This document shows, one piece after another, positions 1 through 7,102 of a stretch of DNA of 7,563 nt (positions are counted from its first letter, which is position 1; every line of letters starts with the position of its first letter). The stretch is taken from positions 1-7,563 of the forward strand of contig JAUWDC010000044.1 of the NCBI GenBank assembly GCA_030608985.1, read 5' to 3'. A program made the position numbers and the translations under genes. This stretch comes from Desulfobia sp. (GTDB taxonomy: Bacteria > Desulfobacterota > Desulfobulbia > Desulfobulbales > SURF-16). The notes beneath the pieces are model-generated. The model saw nothing but the letters and a program-made list of their open reading frames with translations, was not told where the DNA came from and ran no database searches.

Positions 1-14
1 AAGAGGTGAGTATT

Positions 15-281
15 ATGACAACCAGAAAAATAGAGGTGTTTAGCGCCGGTTGTCCTCTGTGTGAGGATGCGGTGAAATTGGTCAATAGTCTGGCCTGTCC
101 GTCCTGTGATGTGACGGTTGTTGACATGAAGGACATTCAAGGTATGACCAGAGCGAGGGAGTTAGGTGTTAAGTCGGTTCCTGCTGTCGCTATCAATGGT
201 AAACTGGCCGATTGTTGCGCCGGGCGCGGCCCTGATGAAGCTACCCTTCGAGGAGCTGGTCTTGGTCAACCTATCGGCTAA
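15..281 (+). CDS. Small thioredoxin-fold (glutaredoxin-like) protein
   Basis: An 88-residue thiol/disulfide protein, probably cytoplasmic because no signal peptide or membrane segment is visible. The start is beta-strand-like (KIEVFSAG) and leads into a CPLC redox motif at residues 13-16. A second pair, CPSC, lies at 28-31. The thioredoxin-type cis-proline is in SVPAVAING (Pro56), and a vicinal Cys pair sits at 67-68 in ADCCAGRGPDE. This is the whole length expected of a minimal thioredoxin/glutaredoxin fold. A GTG at position 6 is in frame, but it lies inside the GAGGTG ribosome-binding site (3-8), six bases before the ATG at 15, so ATG is preferred. The substrate cannot be read from sequence. 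The Cys-rich surface would suit metal(loid) binding or reduction, and an ArsM-like gene lies at the other end of the window, but that link is inference. Fold assignment is confident; role is unknown. Confidence 0.85.
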   Translation: MTTRKIEVFSAGCPLCEDAVKLVNSLACPSCDVTVVDMKDIQGMTRARELGVKSVPAVAINGKLADCCAGRGPDEATLRGAGLGQPIG

Positions 282-299
282 AAGTGAAATGGTAATGAT

Positions 300-331
300 C
301 AGGTGGCAGAGACCACAATCTTTGTCACCTG
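300..331 (+). other. Weak inverted repeat after the thioredoxin-like gene
   Basis: The arms CAGGTGGCA (300-308) and TGTCACCTG (323-331) can pair over nine positions, with one G-U wobble in RNA, around a 14-nt loop. It lies 18 bases after the stop of the thioredoxin-like gene. No T-run follows the 3' arm, so it is not a standard intrinsic terminator. It could be a transcript-stabilising hairpin, an operator, or chance. Confidence 0.3.
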
Positions 332-332
332 A

Positions 333-497
333 AATGACTCAAGAAAATACGGACTTGTCGCTTCCTTATATTTTCATTCTGCCAAGGAAGGAAAAAAGAT
401 AGATATCATTAAGAAAAACAATAAAGTATGTTTTGAGTTTGATATTGATCATGAACTCGTAGAATTTGAAAAATCCTGTAAGTGGGGGATTCGATGA
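333..497 (+). pseudogene. Remnant of a PPOX/NimA-like flavin-binding protein gene
   Basis: A 54-codon open stretch without a start codon, bounded by TGA at 330-332 and TGA at 495-497. Its translation contains LYFHSAKEGKKIDIIKKN, then KVCFEFDIDHELVEFE and CKWGIR. This reproduces the order of conserved blocks in the middle of pyridoxamine 5'-phosphate oxidase-fold proteins of the NimA (nitroimidazole resistance) type: YFHSA.EG.K.D, VCFE.D.D.E.V, C.WG. These proteins are usually about 150 residues. Here the N-terminal third and everything after the C.WG block are missing, so the gene is truncated at both ends. The frame ends in an ATGA overlap with the start codon of the downstream flavoprotein gene, and its last codons include that gene's ribosome-binding region. 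The family call is from recognised motifs and no alignment was run. It is almost certainly non-functional. Confidence 0.68.
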
Positions 498-2257
498 AAT
501 CAAATGACGAAAATGATAACTCCGTTGTCTATTCAACCGAGCCGGAAGATTTTTATTATATGGATATTAATGTGCCGTGCCAGGCGGCATGTCCGGCTTT
601 AACGAATATCCCAGCCTATATCCGTGCCCTGTATGAAAAACAATATGGACAATCCTACGAGTTTAATCGTATGGCAAACATCCTTCCCGGTATCCTTGGC
701 CGGATATGTTCCCGTCCATGCGAAAACAAATGCCGCCACGGAGAGTCCGAACTGGGTCAGCCTGTAAACATCTGTCACATCAAACGGGCTGCTGCTGATT
801 TACAGGATAAGGTTCCTCTGCCCATTGCAGAAGATTTGCCTACCTTTGGTAAAAAAGTGGCGATTATCGGTTCCGGTCCCGCAGGACTGGCAGCGGCTCA
901 TGATCTTGCCACAATCGGAGCTCATGTGACAATTTACGAGGCAATGGATCAACCGGGCGGAATGCTCCGATACGGCATACCCGAATTCAGACTACCTCGC
1001 CAGATCATCAAAGCCGAAATCGACAGGATCCTTAAACTCGGTATTAATCTCAAGACTAACATCAGGGTCGGGACCGACGTGGCCATTGAAGCACTCGTCG
1101 ACAGGCATGACGCTGTTCTGCTTGCTGCCGGTTGTTATCAATCCAATACGTTGCATATTCCGGGAGAAGTTCTGCCGGGCGTCTATCCGGGGCTGGAATT
1201 TATGATGGATGTCTGTAAAGATCAGCCACCTGAGTTGGGAAGCCGGGTGCTGGTGATTGGTGCCGGATTCACTGCTTTTGACTGCGCGAGGTCTGCACTG
1301 CGCCTGGGTTCTCAAGATGTAAGAATATGTTTACGGCGTACCGAAGAAGATCTTGTTGTTACCAAGGATGAGATATTTGAAGCAAAAGCTGAAGGGATCA
1401 GGATCGAATCTCTTCTGTTATCCCGCCGGGTTATTGGGCAGGGGAAAGTGGAAGGCATGGAATTTGTTCGGACTCATCCCGGTGAATTGCAGCCGGACGG
1501 CAAAAGACGGATCTCTGCAATAGAAGGAAGCGAGTTTATCCTGCCGGCAGATACTATCATTATGGCAACCGGGCAAAAACCGGTTCCTTTTGACATTGCT
1601 GCCCGGAAAGATGATTCCGGAATACCCACGGCTGATAGAAAAACCTATCAGACTTCTATGCCCGGATTGTATATAGCCGGTGATTATTTAAGCGGTCCAT
1701 CCACAGTCATCGAAGCCATTGCCATGGGAAGATGGGCAGCGGAAAAAATTGCGGAAGATATTATTGGCAGGCGGTTTCGGGAACTGGCGGTACGCATGGA
1801 AGATACCCAAATTACAGATCGACAAAGGGCCTGGGATTTCATTCCACGTCAGGAAATGCCCACAGTCAAACCCATAGATACACGCCTGACAGGCATGGAC
1901 GGCGAAGTGGAAACCGGTTACGACAGCCGGATGGCCGAAGAGGAAGCAAAACGATGTTACCTCTGCAACCTCCACTACGAAATTGATATCAGCAGATGCA
2001 TATATTGCCGGTATTGCATCGATGTTGCTCCACGGGATTGTATTAAGCTCGTGGAAAAAGTTGAAACCAATGAAGTTGGCGCCATAACAAATCTGGTTGA
2101 GACCAAAGACTGGGAAGCTGTTAATGCAGTCGTCATTGATAATCAGCGATGTATTCGTTGTGGAGAATGCATGCGGGTTTGTCCGGTGGACTGCATTTCA
2201 GTGACCAGGGTTGAACTTGTGGAGAAAATGGCGCAGTCGGAGACTCAAAATGGCTGA
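494..2257 (+). CDS. GltD-like FAD/NAD(P) oxidoreductase fused to C-terminal ferredoxin domain
   Basis: A 587-residue iron-sulfur flavoprotein of the glutamate synthase small subunit/NfnB/dihydropyrimidine dehydrogenase family. In order it has: an N-terminal Cys-rich helical domain (C29, C33, C72, C76, C80, with C94 nearby); an FAD Rossmann motif GSGPAG at 126-131; the family block PGGMLRYGIPEFRLP; a pyridine-nucleotide site GAGFTAFD at 256-263; and a second FAD motif around AGD at 395-397. The C-terminal ferredoxin domain carries C502/C505/C508 followed by Ala512-Pro513, then a complete motif C553/C556/C559/C563-Pro. ATG at 494 is chosen over the in-frame GTG at 482 because the G-rich stretch 484-488 then serves as its ribosome-binding site. 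It is the first gene of the operon and overlaps the next gene by 8 bases. It probably carries electrons between NAD(P)H and the 2-oxoacid:ferredoxin oxidoreductase encoded downstream. True glutamate synthase activity is unlikely, as no large subunit is nearby. Confidence 0.9.
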   Translation: MKSNDENDNSVVYSTEPEDFYYMDINVPCQAACPALTNIPAYIRALYEKQYGQSYEFNRMANILPGILGRICSRPCENKCRHGESELGQPVNICHIKRAAADLQDKVPLPIAEDLPTFGKKVAIIGSGPAGLAAAHDLATIGAHVTIYEAMDQPGGMLRYGIPEFRLPRQIIKAEIDRILKLGINLKTNIRVGTDVAIEALVDRHDAVLLAAGCYQSNTLHIPGEVLPGVYPGLEFMMDVCKDQPPELGSRVLVIGAGFTAFDCARSALRLGSQDVRICLRRTEEDLVVTKDEIFEAKAEGIRIESLLLSRRVIGQGKVEGMEFVRTHPGELQPDGKRRISAIEGSEFILPADTIIMATGQKPVPFDIAARKDDSGIPTADRKTYQTSMPGLYIAGDYLSGPSTVIEAIAMGRWAAEKIAEDIIGRRFRELAVRMEDTQITDRQRAWDFIPRQEMPTVKPIDTRLTGMDGEVETGYDSRMAEEEAKRCYLCNLHYEIDISRCIYCRYCIDVAPRDCIKLVEKVETNEVGAITNLVETKDWEAVNAVVIDNQRCIRCGECMRVCPVDCISVTRVELVEKMAQSETQNG

Positions 2258-3266
2258 GAAACATTTCATCGTAATCGGTAACGGACCGGCAGGAAAAGAG
2301 GCGGCTTTCACCTTGCGCGAACGAGATCCGGAGTCTCGTATTACTGTCATCAGTAAAGGGCGAGCCAGCAGCTACACCCCGCATCTTTTACCGGATCTTG
2401 TTGCCGGAAAAATTCAGGAAGAAGATCTCTACGGATGCTCTTTGAATTCCTATGCCGAAAATGACATTAAACTGAGATGCTGTCAGGAGGTAGTGGATTT
2501 AAACCTTTTAAAAAATGAAGTTGTCCTCGAACATAAGGAAGTCCTTTCCTTCGATGGTTTGATAATAGCTGTAGGCGGCACACCCCGCATCCCGGAAAAC
2601 TTACTGGCCTATAAAGACCTTATGTACACCCTGAAAACTCTGGAAGATGCTAAAATCTGGGTGAAAAAACTTCAACAATCAGAATCGGTATTAATAATCG
2701 GCGGTGACTTGACTTCATTGGTTCTGACAAAGGCACTCATACACTTGAATAAAAAAGTGTCATTTATCTTGAATGAAGATGCTTTCTGGCCTCTGCGTTA
2801 CGATGATGACCTTTTTAAGGAAGCTGCCCAACGGCTGACCGATAAAGGCATAAAAGTCCTTTATGATCGTAATATTAAGAAAATTGAGCAGTTGCAGGAT
2901 GGCACCAATAAGGTTCAAGTAGATGATCAGGTCCTTCAGGTCGGGATGGTTGGCGCCTTTTTCGGCCTTGTGCCGGATATTGGTTTTCTTGCCCATAGCG
3001 GACTTCGAATCGATCGCGGCATACTGGTCGATAAACATCTCAATGTCGGGGTGGAAAACATCTACGCTGCTGGAGATTGTGCCCAGATCTATCATCCCGA
3101 TATCAAAGACTATTGGATTTCAATAGGATATGAAAATGCTCGTATGCTGGGCCGGACTGCTGCATTAAACCTGAATTGCGGCTGCCGGGAAGAGGAAGTA
3201 AAACCCGAAAGTATATTTGAAGTGCAGGGTATTAACATAAACACTACCTGGTGGACGGAGTTTTAA
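2250..3266 (+). CDS. FAD-dependent pyridine nucleotide-disulfide family oxidoreductase
   Basis: A 338-residue flavoprotein of the pyridine nucleotide-disulfide oxidoreductase superfamily, of the type related to rubredoxin reductase and NADH oxidase. The FAD-binding motif GNGPAG is at residues 10-15, and the C-terminal FAD block ENIYAAGDCAQ ends in the Gly-Asp pair 275-276. The central second Rossmann fold is present (SVLIIGGDLTSLVLTKAL), but its glycine motif reads GGDLTS at 151-156 instead of the usual GxGxxG/A, so NAD(P)H binding is doubtful. No redox-active CxxxxC is seen near the N-terminus. The start is ATG 2250, seven bases after GGAG (2239-2242), and it overlaps the previous gene's end; an earlier in-frame TTG at 2211 lacks support. 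Overlap before and a one-base gap after imply tight co-translation. It likely acts as an electron-transfer subunit or partner of the neighbouring flavoprotein and oxidoreductase; the substrate is unknown. Confidence 0.85.
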   Translation: MAEKHFIVIGNGPAGKEAAFTLRERDPESRITVISKGRASSYTPHLLPDLVAGKIQEEDLYGCSLNSYAENDIKLRCCQEVVDLNLLKNEVVLEHKEVLSFDGLIIAVGGTPRIPENLLAYKDLMYTLKTLEDAKIWVKKLQQSESVLIIGGDLTSLVLTKALIHLNKKVSFILNEDAFWPLRYDDDLFKEAAQRLTDKGIKVLYDRNIKKIEQLQDGTNKVQVDDQVLQVGMVGAFFGLVPDIGFLAHSGLRIDRGILVDKHLNVGVENIYAAGDCAQIYHPDIKDYWISIGYENARMLGRTAALNLNCGCREEEVKPESIFEVQGININTTWWTEF

Positions 3267-3267
3267 T

Positions 3268-5034
3268 ATGTCTAATGTGGATCTAACAGTGGAAATCTGC
3301 GGTATGTCAGGAGACGGAACCATTGCCGCAGGCGGATTTCTTAATGCTGCTGTGGCCAAAGCGGGTTTTTCCGTTATGGCTTTTGATTCGTACCCCGCAG
3401 AGATCAGAGGGTTCGGTCGATGTGTTACCAGGTGCCGCATTGGCGATGAAGAAATGCTTGCGCTTAGTGATAAAACACACGTATTGATTTCTCTTGATGA
3501 CGAGCAATCTCAATCCAGGCTTTCGGGACTCGCTGAAAGCGCCACGGTAATTTTCGATAATAAACCCCCTTCAATGGTTCCCGAAGGCGCATCTCTTGCG
3601 GCTCATGTGGAAGCGGGGACAAACCTTGTAGGAATTCCATTCCGAGATCTTGCCGCCCAGGCTGCAGGATCTACCAGGGGCCGAAATATTGTTGCTCTTG
3701 GCGGATTTGCAGCGTTGTTTGAGATGCCACCGGAGTATTTTCATGAAGTCATAACCAAAAAATTTCAGGCAAAGGGCGCAAGTATCCTTGAAGGAAATCT
3801 TCGCTGTTTTGATGCCGGTTACAACTATTCAAAAGAAAAGTATGCAGACCGGATTGCGGACACGCTTTCAAGCGAAAACGGCAATGGCAATCCGGATCGA
3901 ATTCTGCAGTCAGGGAACATTGCCATTGGTGAAGGAGCCATTGATGCCGGTGTGCGTCTCTACTTCGGCTACCCCATCACCCCTGCCACGCCAATCATGG
4001 AGTACCTGGCCAAGGCGCTTCCTGAAAAAGGCGGAAAACTTTTGCAGATGGAAGATGAAATCTCCTCCATTGGTGCGGTGCTGGGAAGTTTTTATGCAGG
4101 GACACGAGCCATGACAGCCACGTCAGGACCGGGATTTGCACTTATGACCGAACTCATTACCCATGGGGTTATGGCGGAAATTCCAGCCGTGATTATCAAT
4201 ACTCAAAGAGGAGGGCCGGCAACAGGTTTGCCCACCAAGACTGAACAATCCGACCTCCAGGCCGCTGTATGGGGTGGGCCGGGCGATTCTGCCCGTATTG
4301 TACTTGCTGCTGCCAACGTGCCCGAATGTTATACATACACCATAAAATGTTTCCAGCTTGCGGAAAAATACCAGACCCCGGTCATTGTCCTTACCGACTT
4401 CTTTTTAAATAACCGTGTTGAAACCATGGCGCCGATTTCCATATCCGAAGAAGAAAAAGCCGATTGGAATATTTACCCTGATAAAGAAGATCAGAACAAT
4501 TTTCATCGATACAGGATAACTGAATCAGGCATTTCACCACGTCCAAAACCTGGCATGGAAGGGTATAGCTATACTGCCACAGGGCTGGAGCATTCAGAAA
4601 AAGGCGGTCCGGATTATACTCCGGAGAATCATATGGCAATGAACAGCAAACGCCACCGGAAGATTGAAGGCGCCCTAAATGATATGCCTGTGCCGGAAGA
4701 ATATTTCGTCGAAGATAACCTGGACCTGGGAGTAATCTCCTGGGGTTCCACGTTTGGAGCAGCTCTGGAAGCTGTCCAAAAGGCACGCAGCAACGGCATA
4801 AAAGTTGGAGCATTAAAAATTGCCTCAATATATCCATTTCATGCGGATCTTATCCGGTCATTTATGGAAAAATGCGGAAATATCCTTATTCCGGAACTGA
4901 ACTATGAAGGCCAGTTGGCTGGCCTTATAGGCCACCTGTATGACAAGGATGTTATCAAGCTGAACCAGACAACAGGAGTGCCTATCTACCCTGTTGAAAT
5001 TTATCAAAAAATTAATGAGATAATGAGTCGGTAG
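3268..5034 (+). CDS. korA: 2-oxoacid:ferredoxin oxidoreductase, gamma-alpha fusion subunit (probable 2-oxoglutarate)
   Basis: A 588-residue subunit of the CoA-dependent enzyme that interconverts a 2-oxoacid with acyl-CoA, CO2 and reduced ferredoxin. Residues about 1-190 are the gamma domain, with the glycine-rich start EICGMSGDGTIAAGG and RGFGRCVTRCRIG. From about residue 213 the alpha domain follows. It has GYPITPAT (YPITP at 235-239, the family's substrate-binding motif), QMEDE at 260-264, TATSGPGF ending at 290, and QRGGPATGLPTK at 313-324. Next come AEKYQTPVIVLTD and a C-terminal transketolase-like domain with PELNYEGQLAG. The gamma-alpha fusion order and length match KorA/2-oxoglutarate-type oxidoreductases. 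GGAG at 3257-3260 precedes ATG 3268 by seven bases, and only one base separates it from the previous stop. The neighbouring citrate synthase favours 2-oxoglutarate, but pyruvate or branched-chain/aryl 2-oxoacids cannot be excluded by eye, so the symbol is provisional. Confidence 0.9.
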   Translation: MSNVDLTVEICGMSGDGTIAAGGFLNAAVAKAGFSVMAFDSYPAEIRGFGRCVTRCRIGDEEMLALSDKTHVLISLDDEQSQSRLSGLAESATVIFDNKPPSMVPEGASLAAHVEAGTNLVGIPFRDLAAQAAGSTRGRNIVALGGFAALFEMPPEYFHEVITKKFQAKGASILEGNLRCFDAGYNYSKEKYADRIADTLSSENGNGNPDRILQSGNIAIGEGAIDAGVRLYFGYPITPATPIMEYLAKALPEKGGKLLQMEDEISSIGAVLGSFYAGTRAMTATSGPGFALMTELITHGVMAEIPAVIINTQRGGPATGLPTKTEQSDLQAAVWGGPGDSARIVLAAANVPECYTYTIKCFQLAEKYQTPVIVLTDFFLNNRVETMAPISISEEEKADWNIYPDKEDQNNFHRYRITESGISPRPKPGMEGYSYTATGLEHSEKGGPDYTPENHMAMNSKRHRKIEGALNDMPVPEEYFVEDNLDLGVISWGSTFGAALEAVQKARSNGIKVGALKIASIYPFHADLIRSFMEKCGNILIPELNYEGQLAGLIGHLYDKDVIKLNQTTGVPIYPVEIYQKINEIMSR

Positions 5035-5060
5035 TCTAATGGGAATAATGTAAAAAAATG

Positions 5061-5064
5061 GGAG
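5061..5064 (+). promoter_or_regulatory. Ribosome-binding site for the TTG-started beta subunit
   Basis: GGAG ends ten bases before the TTG at 5075. A TGA at 5069-5071 closes the frame immediately upstream, and no ATG or GTG occurs before the conserved CPGCG motif. TTG is therefore the only conventional start that keeps the catalytic N-terminus. The spacing is a little long. Confidence 0.55.
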
Positions 5065-5074
5065 TATCTGAAAG

Positions 5075-5878
5075 TTGAAAACATCCGGCAAAGTCCTCGC
5101 TGCACAGGTTGCCAAGATAAAAGATTCAGACGTCTTTTCAATCCGTTCTGAAAATCTGCCGACATGGTGCCCCGGCTGCGGTTATTTCGGCATTCATCAG
5201 GGAATTAACAATGCAATACAGCGCATGAACATTCCGCATCATAAGGTGGTTACTGTTTCCGGGATAGGCTGCGCAGGCCGGTATTCATTTTTTGCCAATA
5301 CCTATGGCCTGCATACTGTCCACGGGAGAACTCTGCCGGTGTCGACAGGTGTAAAGCTGGCCAATCCCGAACTTACCGTCTTTGCAGTGGGCGGTGACGG
5401 CGACGGTTTGGCCATTGGCGGCGCTCATCTGCCTCATATTGCCCGAAGGGACATTAACGTTAATTACATTCTTTTTGATAATTCCATATATGGTCTTACA
5501 AAAGGCCAGCCATCACCCAGTTCACCACCAGGATTTACAACCAAGGTTTCCCCTGCCGGAAGCACGGAACAACCCCTTAACGCCACACTATTGGCATTGT
5601 CCTATGGTGCGACATTTGTCGCCCGGCTTTTTGCCGGTGATCCTGAAGGAATAACAGCCGCTTTAATTGAAGGTATCAAGCATCCCGGCTTTGCTTTTTT
5701 CCATGTGTACACTTCCTGTGTCACCTTTGATAAGCAGTTTAAGACCTGGGACCACCTTAAGAAGTGGGTTCATCCTTTACCCGAAAATTATGATTCGTCA
5801 AATCATGCCCAGAGTATCGCCCACGTACTGGAAGATGATTATAGTATGGGTATACTTTACAGGAAACAGGATTCGTAA
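5075..5878 (+). CDS. korB: 2-oxoacid:ferredoxin oxidoreductase, TPP-binding beta subunit
   Basis: A 267-residue catalytic partner of the upstream alpha-gamma subunit; it binds thiamine pyrophosphate and one [4Fe-4S] cluster. The N-terminal NLPTWCPGCG gives C32 and C35. SGIGCAGR gives C66, and VYTSCVTFDK gives C215, so all four cluster cysteines known from KorB/Sulfolobus-type beta subunits appear present. The TPP/Mg motif is VGGDGDGLAIGG (GDGD at 107-110), followed by the DNSIYGLTKGQ block at about 135-145. HGRTLPVSTGVKLANP between them is also typical. Translation starts at TTG 5075, which is unusual but forced by an upstream stop. A 40-base gap separates it from the alpha gene with no terminator visible. 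Length is somewhat below the 280-300 residues common in the family, but all conserved blocks are there. Substrate specificity is inferred from context only. Confidence 0.92.
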   Translation: MKTSGKVLAAQVAKIKDSDVFSIRSENLPTWCPGCGYFGIHQGINNAIQRMNIPHHKVVTVSGIGCAGRYSFFANTYGLHTVHGRTLPVSTGVKLANPELTVFAVGGDGDGLAIGGAHLPHIARRDINVNYILFDNSIYGLTKGQPSPSSPPGFTTKVSPAGSTEQPLNATLLALSYGATFVARLFAGDPEGITAALIEGIKHPGFAFFHVYTSCVTFDKQFKTWDHLKKWVHPLPENYDSSNHAQSIAHVLEDDYSMGILYRKQDS

Positions 5879-5919
5879 TAAGGCACATTCAGCAGTTTAT
5901 TTTTGAACAGGCTGCTAAT

Positions 5920-5924
5920 GGAGG
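5920..5924 (+). promoter_or_regulatory. Strong ribosome-binding site fixing the citrate synthase start
   Basis: GGAGG lies five bases before ATG 5930. In-frame alternatives at TTG 5903 and ATG 5918 lie upstream of or against this site and lack their own, so the protein is taken to begin MGKTVDVKNIG. Confidence 0.75.
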
Positions 5925-5929
5925 TCGAC

Positions 5930-7102
5930 ATGGGAAAAACAGTGGATGTGAAGAATATCGGGCTACGCGGGGTAACTGTCGCCGACACAAAGGTGAGCTT
6001 TATTGACGGAGAAAAAGGAATCCTCATTTATCGAGGTTATCGCATTGAGGACCTGGCTGAAAAATCAACCTTTCCGGAAGTTGCATATCTGCTTTTACAG
6101 GGGAATCTGCCCAACAAGAAGCAACTGGCCGGTTTTAGCGAAGAACTGCTGAAAGCAAGAGAGATTCCCGATCAGATTTATGAAGGCATGAAACAATACC
6201 CTGCCGAAGCCCTCACCATGGATATCCTTCAATCCTCGATTTCAACACTCGCAATGTATGATCCTGAACTTGAGGATGATACACGAGAGGCCAATGTCAG
6301 AAAAGCCACCAGACTTATAGCCCGGCTGCCGATAATAGCGGCAGCATGGCATAGAATCAGGAAAGGGTTGGCCCCTCTTTCGTCCGATGATTCGCTTTCT
6401 CATGCGGCTAATTTTCTCTGGCTGCTCCATGGAGAAACACCGAGTGAGGAAGTGGCACGTGATCTTGATATCTGCCTTGTTCTTCATGCTGATCATACCT
6501 TTAACGCCTCTACCTTTGCCTGTCGTGAGGTTGTTTCAACAAAAGCCCATATTTATGCAGGAGTGGCTGCAGGTGTCGGCGCATTGTCCGGAAGCCTGCA
6601 TGGCGGAGCTAACGCAGAAGTCATGAAAACTCTCCTGGCACTGGAGGGTGAGAATGACATTGCCGGCTGGGTCAGGGAGAAACTCGACCGTCATGAACGG
6701 ATCATGGGAATGGGACATGCTGTGTATAAAACCATGGATCCAAGGGCAATAATTTTAAAAGAGATGGCCCAGCGCCTGGCGAAGACCACCGGTATGGGAA
6801 AATTGGTTGAACGGTCTATGCAGATTGAGAAAACTGCCCTTGAAGAATTTGAAAAACGGGGTAAATCTCAGATAAAACCGAATGTCGATTTTTACAGCGC
6901 CACAGTTTATCATCAGATGGGTATCCCTCTGGACCTCATGACGCCTATTTTTGCCATTTCGAGAGTGGCAGGATGGACCACTCATATCATTGAGGAAAAG
7001 ACAGGTGAAGCCCAGGAAAAACCGGCTCTTTACCGGCCAAAAGCTGAGTATGTGGGCACATATTGTGGATTAATGGGCTGCACATATACCCCCCCGAGTT
7101 AG
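5930..7102 (+). CDS. gltA: Citrate synthase (citrate/2-methylcitrate synthase family)
   Basis: A 390-residue citrate synthase of the short archaeal/Gram-positive type. It condenses acetyl-CoA with oxaloacetate, or in some anaerobes cleaves citrate in reverse. It begins with GLRGVTVADTKVSFIDGEKG and then YRGYRIEDLAE, both typical. The catalytic triad is complete: His224 in SLHGGANAEV, His263 in MGMGHAVYKTMDPRA, and Asp320 in KPNVDFYSATVY. The C-terminal arginine block reads YRPKAEYVG, followed by a short tail YCGLMGCTYTPPS with two cysteines, a little longer than usual. The gene lies 51 bases after the beta subunit with no clear terminator, so it is probably in the same operon. The family also includes 2-methylcitrate synthases (PrpC), and sequence inspection alone does not separate them. 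The adjacent 2-oxoacid oxidoreductase and the lack of prpB/prpD neighbours favour a TCA-cycle citrate synthase. Confidence 0.93.
   Translation: MGKTVDVKNIGLRGVTVADTKVSFIDGEKGILIYRGYRIEDLAEKSTFPEVAYLLLQGNLPNKKQLAGFSEELLKAREIPDQIYEGMKQYPAEALTMDILQSSISTLAMYDPELEDDTREANVRKATRLIARLPIIAAAWHRIRKGLAPLSSDDSLSHAANFLWLLHGETPSEEVARDLDICLVLHADHTFNASTFACREVVSTKAHIYAGVAAGVGALSGSLHGGANAEVMKTLLALEGENDIAGWVREKLDRHERIMGMGHAVYKTMDPRAIILKEMAQRLAKTTGMGKLVERSMQIEKTALEEFEKRGKSQIKPNVDFYSATVYHQMGIPLDLMTPIFAISRVAGWTTHIIEEKTGEAQEKPALYRPKAEYVGTYCGLMGCTYTPPS

Noticed and set aside
166..402. 78-codon open frame overlapping the end of the thioredoxin-like gene
   Set aside because: It is out of frame with the thioredoxin-like gene, has no recognisable motif, and competes with the clear PPOX remnant frame over 333-402.
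439..465. Possible sigma-70 promoter TTGATA (439-444) / TAGAAT (460-465) ahead of the operon
   Set aside because: The spacer is only 15 bases, and the hexamers lie in AT-rich former coding sequence of the PPOX remnant, where such matches are expected by chance. A promoter is needed somewhere in 282-493, but this one is not convincing.
4391..4837. 148-codon open frame on the minus strand inside the alpha subunit gene
   Set aside because: It lies wholly within a well-conserved coding gene, its translation shows no recognisable domain, and it has no ribosome-binding or operon context. It is a shadow of the opposite strand.
5891..5916. AGCAG/CTGCT inverted repeat between the beta subunit and citrate synthase as a terminator
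   Set aside because: A five-base stem with a 16-base AT-rich loop and no T-run after the 3' arm, immediately followed by a ribosome-binding site; probably chance.
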